Below are positions 24,110 through 33,212 of a stretch of 64,000 bases of DNA, one piece after another. The DNA lies in contig NZ_BPFJ01000001.1 in assembly GCF_019972115.1 (NCBI RefSeq), positions 558,001 through 622,000 on the forward strand, written 5' to 3'. The position numbers and the translations under genes are program-made. Positions within the stretch are counted from its first letter, which is position 1. Every line of letters begins with the position of its first letter. The stretch comes from Sulfurovum sp. TSL6. GTDB lineage: Bacteria > Campylobacterota > Campylobacteria > Campylobacterales > Sulfurovaceae. The notes below the pieces were generated by a model. It saw nothing but the letters and a program-made list of their open reading frames with translations, made no database searches and was not told the DNA's origin.

Positions 24110-25378
24110 ATGGAACTAGATCTCAACATAGCAAAATCCATACTTCTTAGCGTACTCCTAGGCTTCTCAATTGGTCTGCAAAGAGAAATAAGTTTCGCTC
24201 TTAGAGAAGAAAATATTACATTTACCGGAGCAAGAAGCTTTGCTATCATCTCTTTGCTTGGGGTGTTAGCTGCATATTTCAAAGCAAACTTTATTTGGAT
24301 CACTATAGTGATCACTTTCATATTCGGTGCACTGCTTATCAGTTCTTTTATCATTCGTGTACTGCGTCATGAAAAGAGTGGTAGTACTACAGAATTTGCA
24401 GCTATAGCTGCATTTTTGATCGGTATGATCGTTTATGATGGGTTATACTTATTTGCTACATTTACCACAGTTATAGTTATCTTTATTTTGGATATACGTA
24501 GTAATATATTACAGCTTGCAGATAAGACCACAAATAAAGATCTGCATTCTATGGTGTTATTTTTGTTGATTACTTTTATTATCCTCCCTATTTTACCTAA
24601 CCATACAATTGATCCCTATCAGATTATAAATCCGTATTTTATCTGGATGATGGTTGTCCTTATATCCGGTCTTTCTTTCGCTGGTTATATAGCAGCCCGT
24701 CTCATAGGTGTTTCCAGAGGTATTATGGTAGCTGGTTTTTTTGGAGGATTTTTATCTTCAACCGCTACAACGATCACTTTTTCAAAAAAGGTTGATGAAC
24801 AAAATAAGACAACCCGTCATTTAGCTTCAGCTATTGCACTTGCCTGTACAACCATGTATATCAGAATCATTATCGTATCGGCATTCATAGATATAGGTAT
24901 TGCCTTGAAACTTCTTCCAGCTTATCTTTTGGCTACGATTACTGGATATATGTGTGTTTACTATTTGTACAAACATTCAGAGAAATGCTCAATAGATGTA
25001 GATTTTATGTATCAAAACCCTCTGGATCTGAAAGAGGCATTGAAATTTGGTTTACTGTTTGGTATCGTATTTGGTGTTACGACATTGCTTAAGGATTGGA
25101 CTGGAGCTCTAGGAGTCTATATCTCTTCATTGCTATCAGGAGTCAGTGATGTTGATGCGATCACCCTTTCACTTAGTACACTTTATAGAGAAGGAAACCT
25201 TATGTTGTATACTGCACTTATTGGAATCGTTATAGCAACATTCTCTAACTCTTTGACGAAACTTGCTATCGCATATACAACTGGGAATAAAGTATTGGGG
25301 AACTATTTGTCCATTGCCCTTGGTATCCCTTTGACAACGATTATTATTGTGCTGAGTATTCAGGAGCTTCTATTATGA
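24110..25378 (+). CDS. MgtC/SapB-DUF4010 membrane protein
   Basis: This is a 422-residue protein with about 12 membrane spans. The N-terminal ~130 residues match MgtC/SapB (LLGFSIGLQREIS, FTGARSFAIISLLGVLAAYF). The rest resembles DUF4010 (SFAGYIAARLIGVSRGIMVAGFFGGFLSSTATTITFS, here as separate stretches). Full MgtC-DUF4010 proteins are of uncertain function, with links to magnesium limitation and membrane energetics. Its stop overlaps the next start by 4 bp (ATGA), opening a tightly coupled transport operon. Confidence 0.85.
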   Translation: MELDLNIAKSILLSVLLGFSIGLQREISFALREENITFTGARSFAIISLLGVLAAYFKANFIWITIVITFIFGALLISSFIIRVLRHEKSGSTTEFAAIAAFLIGMIVYDGLYLFATFTTVIVIFILDIRSNILQLADKTTNKDLHSMVLFLLITFIILPILPNHTIDPYQIINPYFIWMMVVLISGLSFAGYIAARLIGVSRGIMVAGFFGGFLSSTATTITFSKKVDEQNKTTRHLASAIALACTTMYIRIIIVSAFIDIGIALKLLPAYLLATITGYMCVYYLYKHSEKCSIDVDFMYQNPLDLKEALKFGLLFGIVFGVTTLLKDWTGALGVYISSLLSGVSDVDAITLSLSTLYREGNLMLYTALIGIVIATFSNSLTKLAIAYTTGNKVLGNYLSIALGIPLTTIIIVLSIQELLL

Positions 25379-25566
25379 AAAAAAAGAGCGAGATGTTTGA
25401 TTTTTCAATACTGCCATTGCGGGCAACGATTGTAATGACATCTAATGTGTTGCTTCTTGCACTCTTATTTCCATTGGTCACCTTAGCAAAGGTAACCAGT
25501 GTCATCATTCTTTTTGTACTTGCTTTGGGTTTTAAGAGATTTCAGGGATCGGTACTTTCAATATGA
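25375..25566 (+). CDS. Small membrane protein coupled between transporters
   Basis: This 63-residue protein has a basic, cytoplasmic-looking start (MKKKSEM) and two hydrophobic segments (IVMTSNVLLLALLFPLVTLA and VTSVIILFVLALGF). Its start overlaps the MgtC/DUF4010 stop and its stop overlaps the antiporter start, both by ATGA, so it is translated in step with both. It may be an accessory subunit of one of them. No family is recognised. Confidence 0.65.
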   Translation: MKKKSEMFDFSILPLRATIVMTSNVLLLALLFPLVTLAKVTSVIILFVLALGFKRFQGSVLSI

Positions 25567-27359
25567 CAGAATATATACTACTTACTTTTGCACTTGTCAG
25601 TTTTTTTGGTATCTTGAGTCAGTGGCTCTCCTGGTACATTAAACTGCCATCGATCATTTTTCTGCTTCTGTTTGGCATAGTGGCCGGACCAGTGACAGGA
25701 CTGTTTGATCCGGATGCACTGATGGATGAGCTTCTTTTCCCTTTTGTCTCCATGGGTGTTGCTATTATCCTCTTTGAAGGGGGATTAACGCTTCGATTTC
25801 ATGAGATCAAAGGTTTGACCAAACCACTCTATATCCTTCTTACACTCGGTTTGGGATTGACATGGATGATAGTTGCTGTCTCAACACATCTATTGATTGG
25901 ATTGTCCTGGGAACTTTCCATACTTTTCGGTGCACTGATGACTGTAACCGGACCAACGGTCATTAAGCCATTACTGAAAACAGTACGTCCTCATACTGAT
26001 ATTGCAAACATCCTCCATTGGGAAGGAATCATATTGGATGTCGCAGGGGCTATACTTATAGTCCTTGTCTATAAAACCATTACCCTGCAGCACCTTGGAG
26101 GAATGATCCCTCTTTCTCTGGCTTCCATCGTTGCCACAGGAATCATAAGTGGTGCAGCGGGTGCTTTCTTTCTTGCATTTTTATTGCGTCGATACTTTCT
26201 CCCCCATTATTTGCACCATGTGTTTAGTTTGACACTGGTATTGGTCATATTTGCACTCTCAAATGCCATCGCTCATGAGTCAGGGTTGCTGGCAGTGACT
26301 CTTATGGGTATGATGCTGGCAAATATGAAAAGTATAAATACAGAGGATATACTCTTCTTTAAAGAGAGTTTGAGCCTGTTGCTGATCTCTATACTTTTTA
26401 TCATCCTCTCGGCTCGTCTGGACCTTTCAGCTCTGTTTGACATAGGCTGGTCTGCACTGGGGCTATTGGGCATTATCCTCTTTATTGCGCGTCCCCTTTC
26501 TGTGATGTCATCAACACTCTTTTCAGACCTCACATTGCGTGCCCGGATCTTTTTGAGCTGGATCGCTCCGCGCGGTATCATCGCTGCTGCCATTTCGGCA
26601 CTCTTTGCTATACGTCTGGAGGAGTTTGGGTACACGGAGGCTGGGCTTCTTGTACCTCTTACATTTATGGTCATTATCGGTACTATTCTGATACAGGGCT
26701 TGAGTGCAAGTTCATTAGCCAAATGGCTTGATCTTAGAGAAGCCGAGACCACCGGTATGCTTATCCTTGGTGCCAATCGTGTCTCTCGTGAAATCGCCAA
26801 GTCACTGAAACAACAAGGTTTTACAGTCAGATTGGCTGATACGGATTGGGAAAACATTCATAAGGCCAGAATGGAGGGACTTGATACGTATTATGGACGA
26901 GCCGTCTCTGATCATGCAGACCGACACATGGAACTGACCGGTATAGGAAGACTGTTAGCTATCAGCCCTCATGCTACATTAAATGCTCTGGCATCTACAC
27001 GTTTCAAATCTGAGTTTGGTTCCGAAAATATCTATTATCTTCAGAACACTGAGGGGAAGAAGCTCGAAAAGAGCAAGGCGTCACACTCTACTATCGTTGG
27101 CCGTCAACTATTCACTGATGATATGACATTTTCAAAACTATCCTCCCTGATGCATGGTCCTGGAGAGATCAAGACAACGACCTTGTCAGAGAAGTTCACT
27201 ATGGAAGCCTATAAAGAGGCACATAACAATAAGGTAATACCGTTATACTTAATAGATACAGATGGCAAATTGTATTTTTTTACCATAGATGATGAACTGA
27301 AGCCAAAAGAAGGATGGAGGATCACAAGTTTGATATATGAGAATAAGGAGATACAATGA
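25563..27359 (+). CDS. CPA1-type cation/proton antiporter with TrkA-N domain
   Basis: This is a 598-residue protein. Residues about 1-390 form a 12-13 span Na+(K+)/H+ exchanger of the NhaP/CPA1 type (FEGGLTLRF, GALMTVTGPTVIKPLLKTVRP, HWEGIILDVAGA, SWIAPRGIIAAA). From about 398 a nucleotide-binding TrkA-N/RCK domain follows (GMLILGANRVSREIAKSL), and the last ~70 residues look like a small regulatory module. The RCK domain suggests gating by NAD(H) or nucleotides. Its role is cation and pH homeostasis at the inner membrane. Confidence 0.9.
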   Translation: MTEYILLTFALVSFFGILSQWLSWYIKLPSIIFLLLFGIVAGPVTGLFDPDALMDELLFPFVSMGVAIILFEGGLTLRFHEIKGLTKPLYILLTLGLGLTWMIVAVSTHLLIGLSWELSILFGALMTVTGPTVIKPLLKTVRPHTDIANILHWEGIILDVAGAILIVLVYKTITLQHLGGMIPLSLASIVATGIISGAAGAFFLAFLLRRYFLPHYLHHVFSLTLVLVIFALSNAIAHESGLLAVTLMGMMLANMKSINTEDILFFKESLSLLLISILFIILSARLDLSALFDIGWSALGLLGIILFIARPLSVMSSTLFSDLTLRARIFLSWIAPRGIIAAAISALFAIRLEEFGYTEAGLLVPLTFMVIIGTILIQGLSASSLAKWLDLREAETTGMLILGANRVSREIAKSLKQQGFTVRLADTDWENIHKARMEGLDTYYGRAVSDHADRHMELTGIGRLLAISPHATLNALASTRFKSEFGSENIYYLQNTEGKKLEKSKASHSTIVGRQLFTDDMTFSKLSSLMHGPGEIKTTTLSEKFTMEAYKEAHNNKVIPLYLIDTDGKLYFFTIDDELKPKEGWRITSLIYENKEIQ

Positions 27360-27428
27360 ATCACTTGACCCATACCGGAACGATGCTCTTCATACGTTTC
27401 GGTTTTATGTTGATCGAAAGGAGAAGTA

Positions 27429-27653
27429 ATGCCTTATGACACACTGGATGAACTTCCTGACTCAGTAAAAGAGAACCTCCCAAATCATGCACAGGTCATC
27501 TATAAAGAAGCTTTTAACAGTGCATGGGATAGCTATGCAGACCCTGAAGAGAGGCACGGTGATGCCAGCCGAGAAGAAACAGCGCACAAAGTAGCCTGGG
27601 CAGCAGTAAAGCACAGTTATGAAAAAAAAGACGGAAAGTGGATAGAAAAGTAG
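27429..27653 (+). CDS. chaB: ChaB family protein
   Basis: This is a 74-residue protein with the ChaB pattern: LPDSVKENLPNHAQVIYKEAF at the N-terminus (read in two parts) and AHKVAWAAVKHSYEK at the C-terminus. ChaB was named as a putative regulator of the ChaA cation antiporter, and its position directly after a cation antiporter gene agrees with this. AAAGGAGAAGTA precedes the ATG. Confidence 0.92.
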   Translation: MPYDTLDELPDSVKENLPNHAQVIYKEAFNSAWDSYADPEERHGDASREETAHKVAWAAVKHSYEKKDGKWIEK

Positions 27654-27687
27654 CGTATTCTATAGGATAGTTTGTGATAGGAGATAA

Positions 27688-28758
27688 ATGATGAAAAGAG
27701 AGATCCCCAATAAATTTCAGCAAGGGTTTATACTGTTACTGCTTTTTACTGTTTTGATGGGTTTCATTGGAATGATCCATGAATTTTTGATCGCGCTTGT
27801 GCTCGCTGCGATCTTTGCAGGGTTGCTTTATCCGGTCTACCGTAAAATCCTTTACACTCTGAAGAACAGAGCTGCATTGGCAGCGGGCAGCACACTGATC
27901 CTTACAGTCTTTCTTTTCGGTTTACCGTTGGCAGGCCTTACCGGTATGGTCACAGGTGAAGCGATACAGATCAGTAAAAAGGCACGTCCTATAGTAAAAA
28001 AAGCCTTGGATAATAATCTCACTTTGAGCGAACAATTACCTGACTGGCTGCCTTTGAAAGAAAAACTTGAACCTTTTCATGAGACTATTGTCCAGAAAGT
28101 CTCCGAAGCAACCAGTGCGATGGGAAGTTGGCTGGTTTCAAGTTTATCCAGTGCTACAAAAGGAACCTTTGGCTTTTTAATGAGTCTGTTCATAATGTTT
28201 TATGCAATGTTTTATTTTTTGATACATGGGCCAAAACTATTAGCTTCGCTGGCCTCTTTACTGCCGCTTTCTGAAGAGGACAGGACTGAAGTGATGAGCC
28301 GCGGGTTGACAGTGACCAGAGCATCCCTTAAAGGCATCATCATTGTAGGGATCATTCAGGGTATACTCGTTGGATTGGCTTTTTGGGTGACAGGGATCGA
28401 AGGTGCGGCATTTTGGGGAAGTGTTGTGTTCGTCCTTTCTGCAATCCCTGGAGTCGGGGCCCCGTTTATCTGGTTACCGGCAGCTGCTTATTTACTCTTT
28501 ACAGGCAGTACCGGATGGGGTATAGCTCTTGTTATATGGGGTGTATTGGTTGTAGGATTGGTTGACAATTTCTTACGCCCATGGATCGTTGGGAATGATT
28601 CAAAATTGCCCGACCTGGTGATACTTATTTCGATTCTGGGAGGTATTATCTCCTTTGGTCCTTTAGGTATCATTCTAGGTCCGGTAATAGCTGCCCTTTT
28701 AGATACGGTTTTAACTATTTATAAAAAAACGTTTCAAAATGTGTTACCAGAATCATGA
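27688..28758 (+). CDS. AI-2E family transporter (YdbI/PerM-like)
   Basis: This is a 356-residue inner membrane protein with about eight spans and a central non-membrane region at about residues 90-150. The family signature is AIPGVGAPFIWLPAA, VLVVGLVDNFLRPWIVG and LGGIISFGPLGIILGPV. Members include an AI-2 exporter and a Na+/H+-antiport-like group, and the neighbouring cation genes favour the latter here. It belongs to the plus-strand transport operon. Confidence 0.9.
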   Translation: MMKREIPNKFQQGFILLLLFTVLMGFIGMIHEFLIALVLAAIFAGLLYPVYRKILYTLKNRAALAAGSTLILTVFLFGLPLAGLTGMVTGEAIQISKKARPIVKKALDNNLTLSEQLPDWLPLKEKLEPFHETIVQKVSEATSAMGSWLVSSLSSATKGTFGFLMSLFIMFYAMFYFLIHGPKLLASLASLLPLSEEDRTEVMSRGLTVTRASLKGIIIVGIIQGILVGLAFWVTGIEGAAFWGSVVFVLSAIPGVGAPFIWLPAAAYLLFTGSTGWGIALVIWGVLVVGLVDNFLRPWIVGNDSKLPDLVILISILGGIISFGPLGIILGPVIAALLDTVLTIYKKTFQNVLPES

Positions 28759-28771
28759 ATAAGGCTATGAA

Positions 28772-29749
28772 ATGATGATGAAGCGATTTAGTATACAACT
28801 GTTACTCATAACCCTGTTACCAATTTTACTCTTTGCAAAGAGCGAAAATATAAAAAAGGATAGTGATATGCAAAAAGATAAAAAAACTGTCTCCCTGGTC
28901 CTTGGAAGCGGTGGAGCCAGAGGATATGCACACATTGGTGTGATTGAGATCCTTGAAGACCAAGGCTATGAGATCAGATCTATTTCCGGGTCCTCCATAG
29001 GTGCATTGATAGGAGGGCTTTATGCGGCAGGAAAACTTGAAGCGTATAAAGAGTGGGTCCTCTCTTTGGATTTTATAGATACACTCAAACTGCTTGATAT
29101 CTCACTTTCGCATGGTGGCATAGTGAATATCAATACTGTATATAAAAAAATAGAAGAGATGATAGGTGACATTAAAATCGAAGATCTGCCTATAAAGTAT
29201 ATCGCTGTAGCTTCAGACATCAAGCATCATCAAAAGATCGTGTTCAAAGAAGGTAAACTCATCGATGCAATCAGAGCCTCCATTGCCATACCAACCATTT
29301 TTACGCCAGTCGTTAAAAACGATATGATACTTGTAGATGGAGGTGTGATCGATCCTTTACCTATAGCTTCTGTATCGTCAGAAGATACAGATATGATCAT
29401 TGCGGTGAATCTTAATGCGAATGTACCCAATACCTATAAAATAGATAGGCCAGAAAAAGAAGAGAACAAATTGTATACAAAGACTATGCAGCTGGTAGAT
29501 AAAGCCAAGCAAGTGATAGGTACAGGCACCTCTACAGAAAAGCCGCCGATAGACATTTTTTATATACTTAATAAGAGTTTGGATACCACACAAAGTCTCA
29601 TAGTGGAAAACATACTTAAGGAGTATCAACCCGATGTAATGATAGAGATCCCTAAAGATGCCTGTGAAACCTATGAGTATGACAAAGCCTATGAGATGAT
29701 AGAGATAGGTAAAAGGGCCACACAAAAAAGTTTAAAAACTTTGAAATGA
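28772..29749 (+). CDS. Patatin-like phospholipase
   Basis: This is a 325-residue exported serine hydrolase. After a signal peptide (cleavage near LLFA) comes the patatin fold: oxyanion hole GSGGARGYAHIG, nucleophile GSSIG (about residue 75) and the catalytic dyad Asp in VDGGVIDPLP. It likely cleaves membrane lipid acyl esters and resembles the RssA/YjjU group. It lies 13 bp after the AI-2E gene and closes the operon. Confidence 0.9.
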   Translation: MMMKRFSIQLLLITLLPILLFAKSENIKKDSDMQKDKKTVSLVLGSGGARGYAHIGVIEILEDQGYEIRSISGSSIGALIGGLYAAGKLEAYKEWVLSLDFIDTLKLLDISLSHGGIVNINTVYKKIEEMIGDIKIEDLPIKYIAVASDIKHHQKIVFKEGKLIDAIRASIAIPTIFTPVVKNDMILVDGGVIDPLPIASVSSEDTDMIIAVNLNANVPNTYKIDRPEKEENKLYTKTMQLVDKAKQVIGTGTSTEKPPIDIFYILNKSLDTTQSLIVENILKEYQPDVMIEIPKDACETYEYDKAYEMIEIGKRATQKSLKTLK

Positions 29750-29796
29750 ATGTGTTTATTATGGAAAGGCTAGACTTCATTATTGATCTATAGTAT

Positions 29797-30309
29797 TTAG
29801 CTTTGCAATAGATGCCCTACAGACTTCATGAAGTATGTCGTAGTCATAGGTTTGAAAAAATCAAATGCTTTTTGTGCATCTATGATCTTGTCATCTTCTC
29901 CCAAGAAGACTTCAATAATCGTACCTCTATCCAGTATTTCTTGTATCTTCTTCTGATCCCACGTGTAACTAAGCAGCGCTTCAAGCTCTTCTTTTGTACC
30001 CACCTCCAAATAGTTCGAAAGATCTATGTTTGAAGGGTACGCTGCATTGGCTAGGAACTGTTTGACGTAGGCTTCCTGCCCTGCTTCAAAGTAACGTAAC
30101 TGGGTACGGATAAAACTTGGTTTTTCTGTTTGAAAAAAGGCCGGAGAGAGAAGTATGAGTCTGTCAATACGGACTTTAGACTGATATACATATTCAAATG
30201 CCTGCTGTGCCCCATAAGAAAAACCTGCAACACAGTAGTCACTATTTAGAAGATACGGCGCAAACAGTTCCTTTTCGCCCTGCAGGGAAAATCCATTAAA
30301 GTATTTCAT
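29797..30309 (-). CDS. bioV: Pimelyl-ACP methyl ester esterase BioV
   Basis: This 170-residue alpha/beta hydrolase releases pimelyl-ACP from its methyl ester, the last step before the biotin ring genes. It is short like Helicobacter BioV: the nucleophile motif GFSYGAQQA comes early (about residue 31), the acid is in VFLGEDDKI and the base in VGHLLQ at the very end. The start KYFNGFSLQGE also matches BioV. It lies 2 bp after the ftsH-like gene, the same neighbour as in H. pylori as I recall. Confidence 0.88.
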   Translation of the reverse strand: MKYFNGFSLQGEKELFAPYLLNSDYCVAGFSYGAQQAFEYVYQSKVRIDRLILLSPAFFQTEKPSFIRTQLRYFEAGQEAYVKQFLANAAYPSNIDLSNYLEVGTKEELEALLSYTWDQKKIQEILDRGTIIEVFLGEDDKIIDAQKAFDFFKPMTTTYFMKSVGHLLQS

Positions 30310-30311
30310 GT

Positions 30312-31988
30312 TTAAAAGATCTTTCGTAAAATGACTCTACACTCTTCAGCTGTAATGTTCTCATGTGCTAAGAGATAGCTCGAAGTCTCACTTAATGCTT
30401 TGTCCAATGTTGTTAGGAGGTTTGTGACTTCTGAGACTGATTCCCGTAAAAGTTCTTCTTCTTGTTGAGGCGTTACGATGAAGTTTTCGCTCATCACATA
30501 CTCATAGACTACTTTCCTGACTATCTCTTTTGCTTGGGCAATATCACTGTTTGCATTGGTAAATTGTTCATTATAATGCATTTTTGTTGCTATGCTGCCT
30601 GCAAGATAGACTTTGATACGTGAGAGAAGTTGGCTCTTGGAGAGTATTTCATGTTCTTGGCTCAGCAGTCTGGTATTTACGATACCTATTTTCTCAAATT
30701 CAACATCCATCCATGTTGCTATAACAGCTTTTGCAGCTTGATAAATGGCTTGAATCTCCCTCTCTTCTTCTGTGAAAGAGAGTATTTTCCGTTTTCCCAG
30801 TAAGACTTTCTCTTTTACCGCCTCAAAATCAGAAGTTTCAACTACACTGCGCCCTTCTCTCATGGCGTAAATAGCAGCTTCATTTGTCAGTGTATCCAGA
30901 GCCGCAGAGTTAAACCCTACGGTCATTCGTGCTATAAGGTCTATATCTACATTATTTGGTTTGTGTGCAAGATAGAGCTCAAGTGTTCTGGCTCTATCTT
31001 CCAAATCAGGCAGTGAAATATGTATACGTCTATCAAAACGTCCTGCTCTTAGTAATGCCTCATCAAGCATCTCTATTTTATTGGTAGCACCGATGACTAT
31101 GACACCTGAACTGTCTTCAAATCCATCCATTTCCGTGAGAAGCTGATTGAGCGTAGCTTCCCTCTCATCATTTCTAAACTCACCGCGGCTCTTGCCTACA
31201 GCATCGATCTCATCAATAAAAATAATACTCGGTGCCATCTGTTTTGCTTTTTTAAAGAGTTCAGAGACCCTTTTCGCACCCATTCCTACATAAATATGTA
31301 CAAAAGATGCACCACTTTGGTAAAAGAAAGGTACATTGGCTTCACCTGCGACGGCTTTTGAAATCAGTGTTTTACCTACGCCGGGAGGACCTACCAGGAG
31401 GACACCTTTAGGCAAGCGGATATCCAAGTCACGGTATTTTTGCGGTTCTTTGAGAAAATCAATGATCTCTTCAAGCTCTTCTTTTACGTCTTTGATCCCT
31501 GCTACATCTTCAAAAGTGACATTTGAAGTGAGTGCCTGTACAGGATCATTTACAGGAGTATCATCGGCTTTTGAGGCTGCCTTTATATGTTTGAGTTGTT
31601 GCAGTCTGTTCTGTTTCATCAGTCTATATAAAAATCCAAATGCAGCGATAATGACAAGAAGTGAAAGAAGATCATAGATATAGCTGTTGTCGGTACGTAC
31701 TTCTACAGGGTATTTGGTAAAAAAAGCTGTTTTATTGACGGCATCTTTGTATATCTTATAGTTCTCTGTATTTGTCTGTAGACGTATGAAATCCCCATCT
31801 ATAATGACTTTTTGTATCTTGTCCTCAGTATAGAGAGCATTTGCCTGATCATGGGTAATGAGTGTGTCTGTATCTCTAAAAAAAGCAAATGAAAGTAATA
31901 GTACCAATACTGCAAGTAACCCCAAAATGATTTTAATATTTGAGGGATTAAGTGCCGATGGATTAAACCTTGGCTTTATTGCCTTCAT
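30312..31988 (-). CDS. FtsH-like AAA protein lacking the zinc-protease motif
   Basis: This is a 558-residue protein with two N-terminal membrane segments (about residues 18-36 and 104-120) and a complete AAA module: Walker A GPPGVGKT, Walker B SIIFIDEIDAVGKSRG, and the second region of homology GATNKIEMLDEALLRAGRFDRR. In active FtsH an HEAGH zinc site follows. Here residues 416-420 read YQAAK, so both His and the catalytic Glu are gone, although the later NANSDI segment around the third metal ligand remains. It should therefore be an ATP-driven unfoldase or chaperone, not a protease. Its start overlaps the mtaB 3' end by 26 bp. Confidence 0.88.
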   Translation of the reverse strand: MKAIKPRFNPSALNPSNIKIILGLLAVLVLLLSFAFFRDTDTLITHDQANALYTEDKIQKVIIDGDFIRLQTNTENYKIYKDAVNKTAFFTKYPVEVRTDNSYIYDLLSLLVIIAAFGFLYRLMKQNRLQQLKHIKAASKADDTPVNDPVQALTSNVTFEDVAGIKDVKEELEEIIDFLKEPQKYRDLDIRLPKGVLLVGPPGVGKTLISKAVAGEANVPFFYQSGASFVHIYVGMGAKRVSELFKKAKQMAPSIIFIDEIDAVGKSRGEFRNDEREATLNQLLTEMDGFEDSSGVIVIGATNKIEMLDEALLRAGRFDRRIHISLPDLEDRARTLELYLAHKPNNVDIDLIARMTVGFNSAALDTLTNEAAIYAMREGRSVVETSDFEAVKEKVLLGKRKILSFTEEEREIQAIYQAAKAVIATWMDVEFEKIGIVNTRLLSQEHEILSKSQLLSRIKVYLAGSIATKMHYNEQFTNANSDIAQAKEIVRKVVYEYVMSENFIVTPQQEEELLRESVSEVTNLLTTLDKALSETSSYLLAHENITAEECRVILRKIF

Positions 31989-33210
31989 TGCTTACCTCCA
32001 CGTCATTTAGTAAGACCCAGTTTGCACTGAGGTCTTCATCACTTGTTACAGATATTTTATTAAAGTATTGGTCAAAGCCTTGATATACACCATCTTTACC
32101 ACTCTCAAGCAATACTTCAAGATTCTGCGTATGTTCACGTCTAAAAGCAAAGTTTTTTGCTTTGATAATATTTGTGAGTTCACGATGACGCTCTTTTGCT
32201 ATGTTGCCTTTTACTTCGGGTTTCATGGTTGCAGAAGCGGTATTGTCACGTTTAGAGTATGAGAAAGCATGAACATGTGTAAGCGGCAACTCTTTGACTC
32301 TAGAGATCGCTTCAGCCCACTCTTTCTCATCTTCACCAGGATGTCCTACAATATAGTCCGTCCCTAAAGCATAGCCCTGGTCTGCAATTTTTCTGAAAAG
32401 TTCCAGGTCAGTCTTAAATTCATTTCTTCTGTTCATCAGTTTGAGCATTTTATCGCTGGTGTGCTGAAGGGCAATGTGCATATGTTTTGCCATCCAGGGT
32501 TCATTGAGCAGCTCCAAAAATTCATCGTCGATCTGTATAGGCTCCATACTTCCAATACGTATTCGTCGAACACCACGGATCATACTCATCTTTTTAAGCA
32601 GTTTGGCCATAGATGTGTTGTGATCACGCCCGTAAGATCCTACATTGGTACCGGTAAGGATGAATTCTCCAAATCCATTTGAAGCAAGTTTGTTGATCTG
32701 CTCCAAAATAGTCTCTTCTTTGTGAGAACGTGCATCACCGCGTACTGCAGGAATGATACAGTAGGAACATCTAAAGTCACACCCCTCTTGGATCTTAATA
32801 AAAGCCCGGCTCTTACCTACAAACTCTTCGACGATGGTTGAATCTATATGTTCAAGGTCACCGATCTGATAAAATGGTTCTTCATTTTTGAGTACCGCGT
32901 TGATATTTTCTTTCTCAGAGTGGCCTATGACACCAAATACTTTTTTGTCTTCAAACAATGATTCACCTTTTGAGTGTGATCCACAGCCTGCCAGTACTAC
33001 TTTTGCATCGGGATTTTTACGATGCATGGATGAGATATAGTTACGTACAGAAGAGTCAGCACCATTGGTAACAGTACAGGAGTTGACAACGATGATATCA
33101 GAGCTAAGCTCATCATCTGTCAGTTCGTAATCTTTCAGTTTGGACATCATTACCTGTGTGTCGAATTGGTTAGTACGACACCCAAAGGTTTTAAAATAGA
33201 CTTTTTGCAT
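31963..33210 (-). CDS. mtaB: tRNA (t6A37) methylthiotransferase MtaB-type radical SAM enzyme
   Basis: This is a 415-residue enzyme that adds a methylthio group to N6-threonylcarbamoyladenosine at position 37 of tRNAs. It has an N-terminal UPF0004 domain (FKTFGCRTNQFD, NSCTVTNGAD, LAGCGSHSKG), the radical SAM cysteines CDFRCSYC, and the tRNA-side motif TGTNVGSYG. FKTFGCRTNQ points to MtaB rather than MiaB. It is preceded by the mscS gene with 2 bp between. Confidence 0.9.
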   Translation of the reverse strand: MQKVYFKTFGCRTNQFDTQVMMSKLKDYELTDDELSSDIIVVNSCTVTNGADSSVRNYISSMHRKNPDAKVVLAGCGSHSKGESLFEDKKVFGVIGHSEKENINAVLKNEEPFYQIGDLEHIDSTIVEEFVGKSRAFIKIQEGCDFRCSYCIIPAVRGDARSHKEETILEQINKLASNGFGEFILTGTNVGSYGRDHNTSMAKLLKKMSMIRGVRRIRIGSMEPIQIDDEFLELLNEPWMAKHMHIALQHTSDKMLKLMNRRNEFKTDLELFRKIADQGYALGTDYIVGHPGEDEKEWAEAISRVKELPLTHVHAFSYSKRDNTASATMKPEVKGNIAKERHRELTNIIKAKNFAFRREHTQNLEVLLESGKDGVYQGFDQYFNKISVTSDEDLSANWVLLNDVEVSNEGNKAKV

Positions 33211-33212
33211 GA

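Noticed and set aside
27357-27431. 24-codon frame between the antiporter and chaB
   Set aside because: It starts on an ATGA overlap but is short and unremarkable; it could be a coupling peptide, but nothing else supports it.
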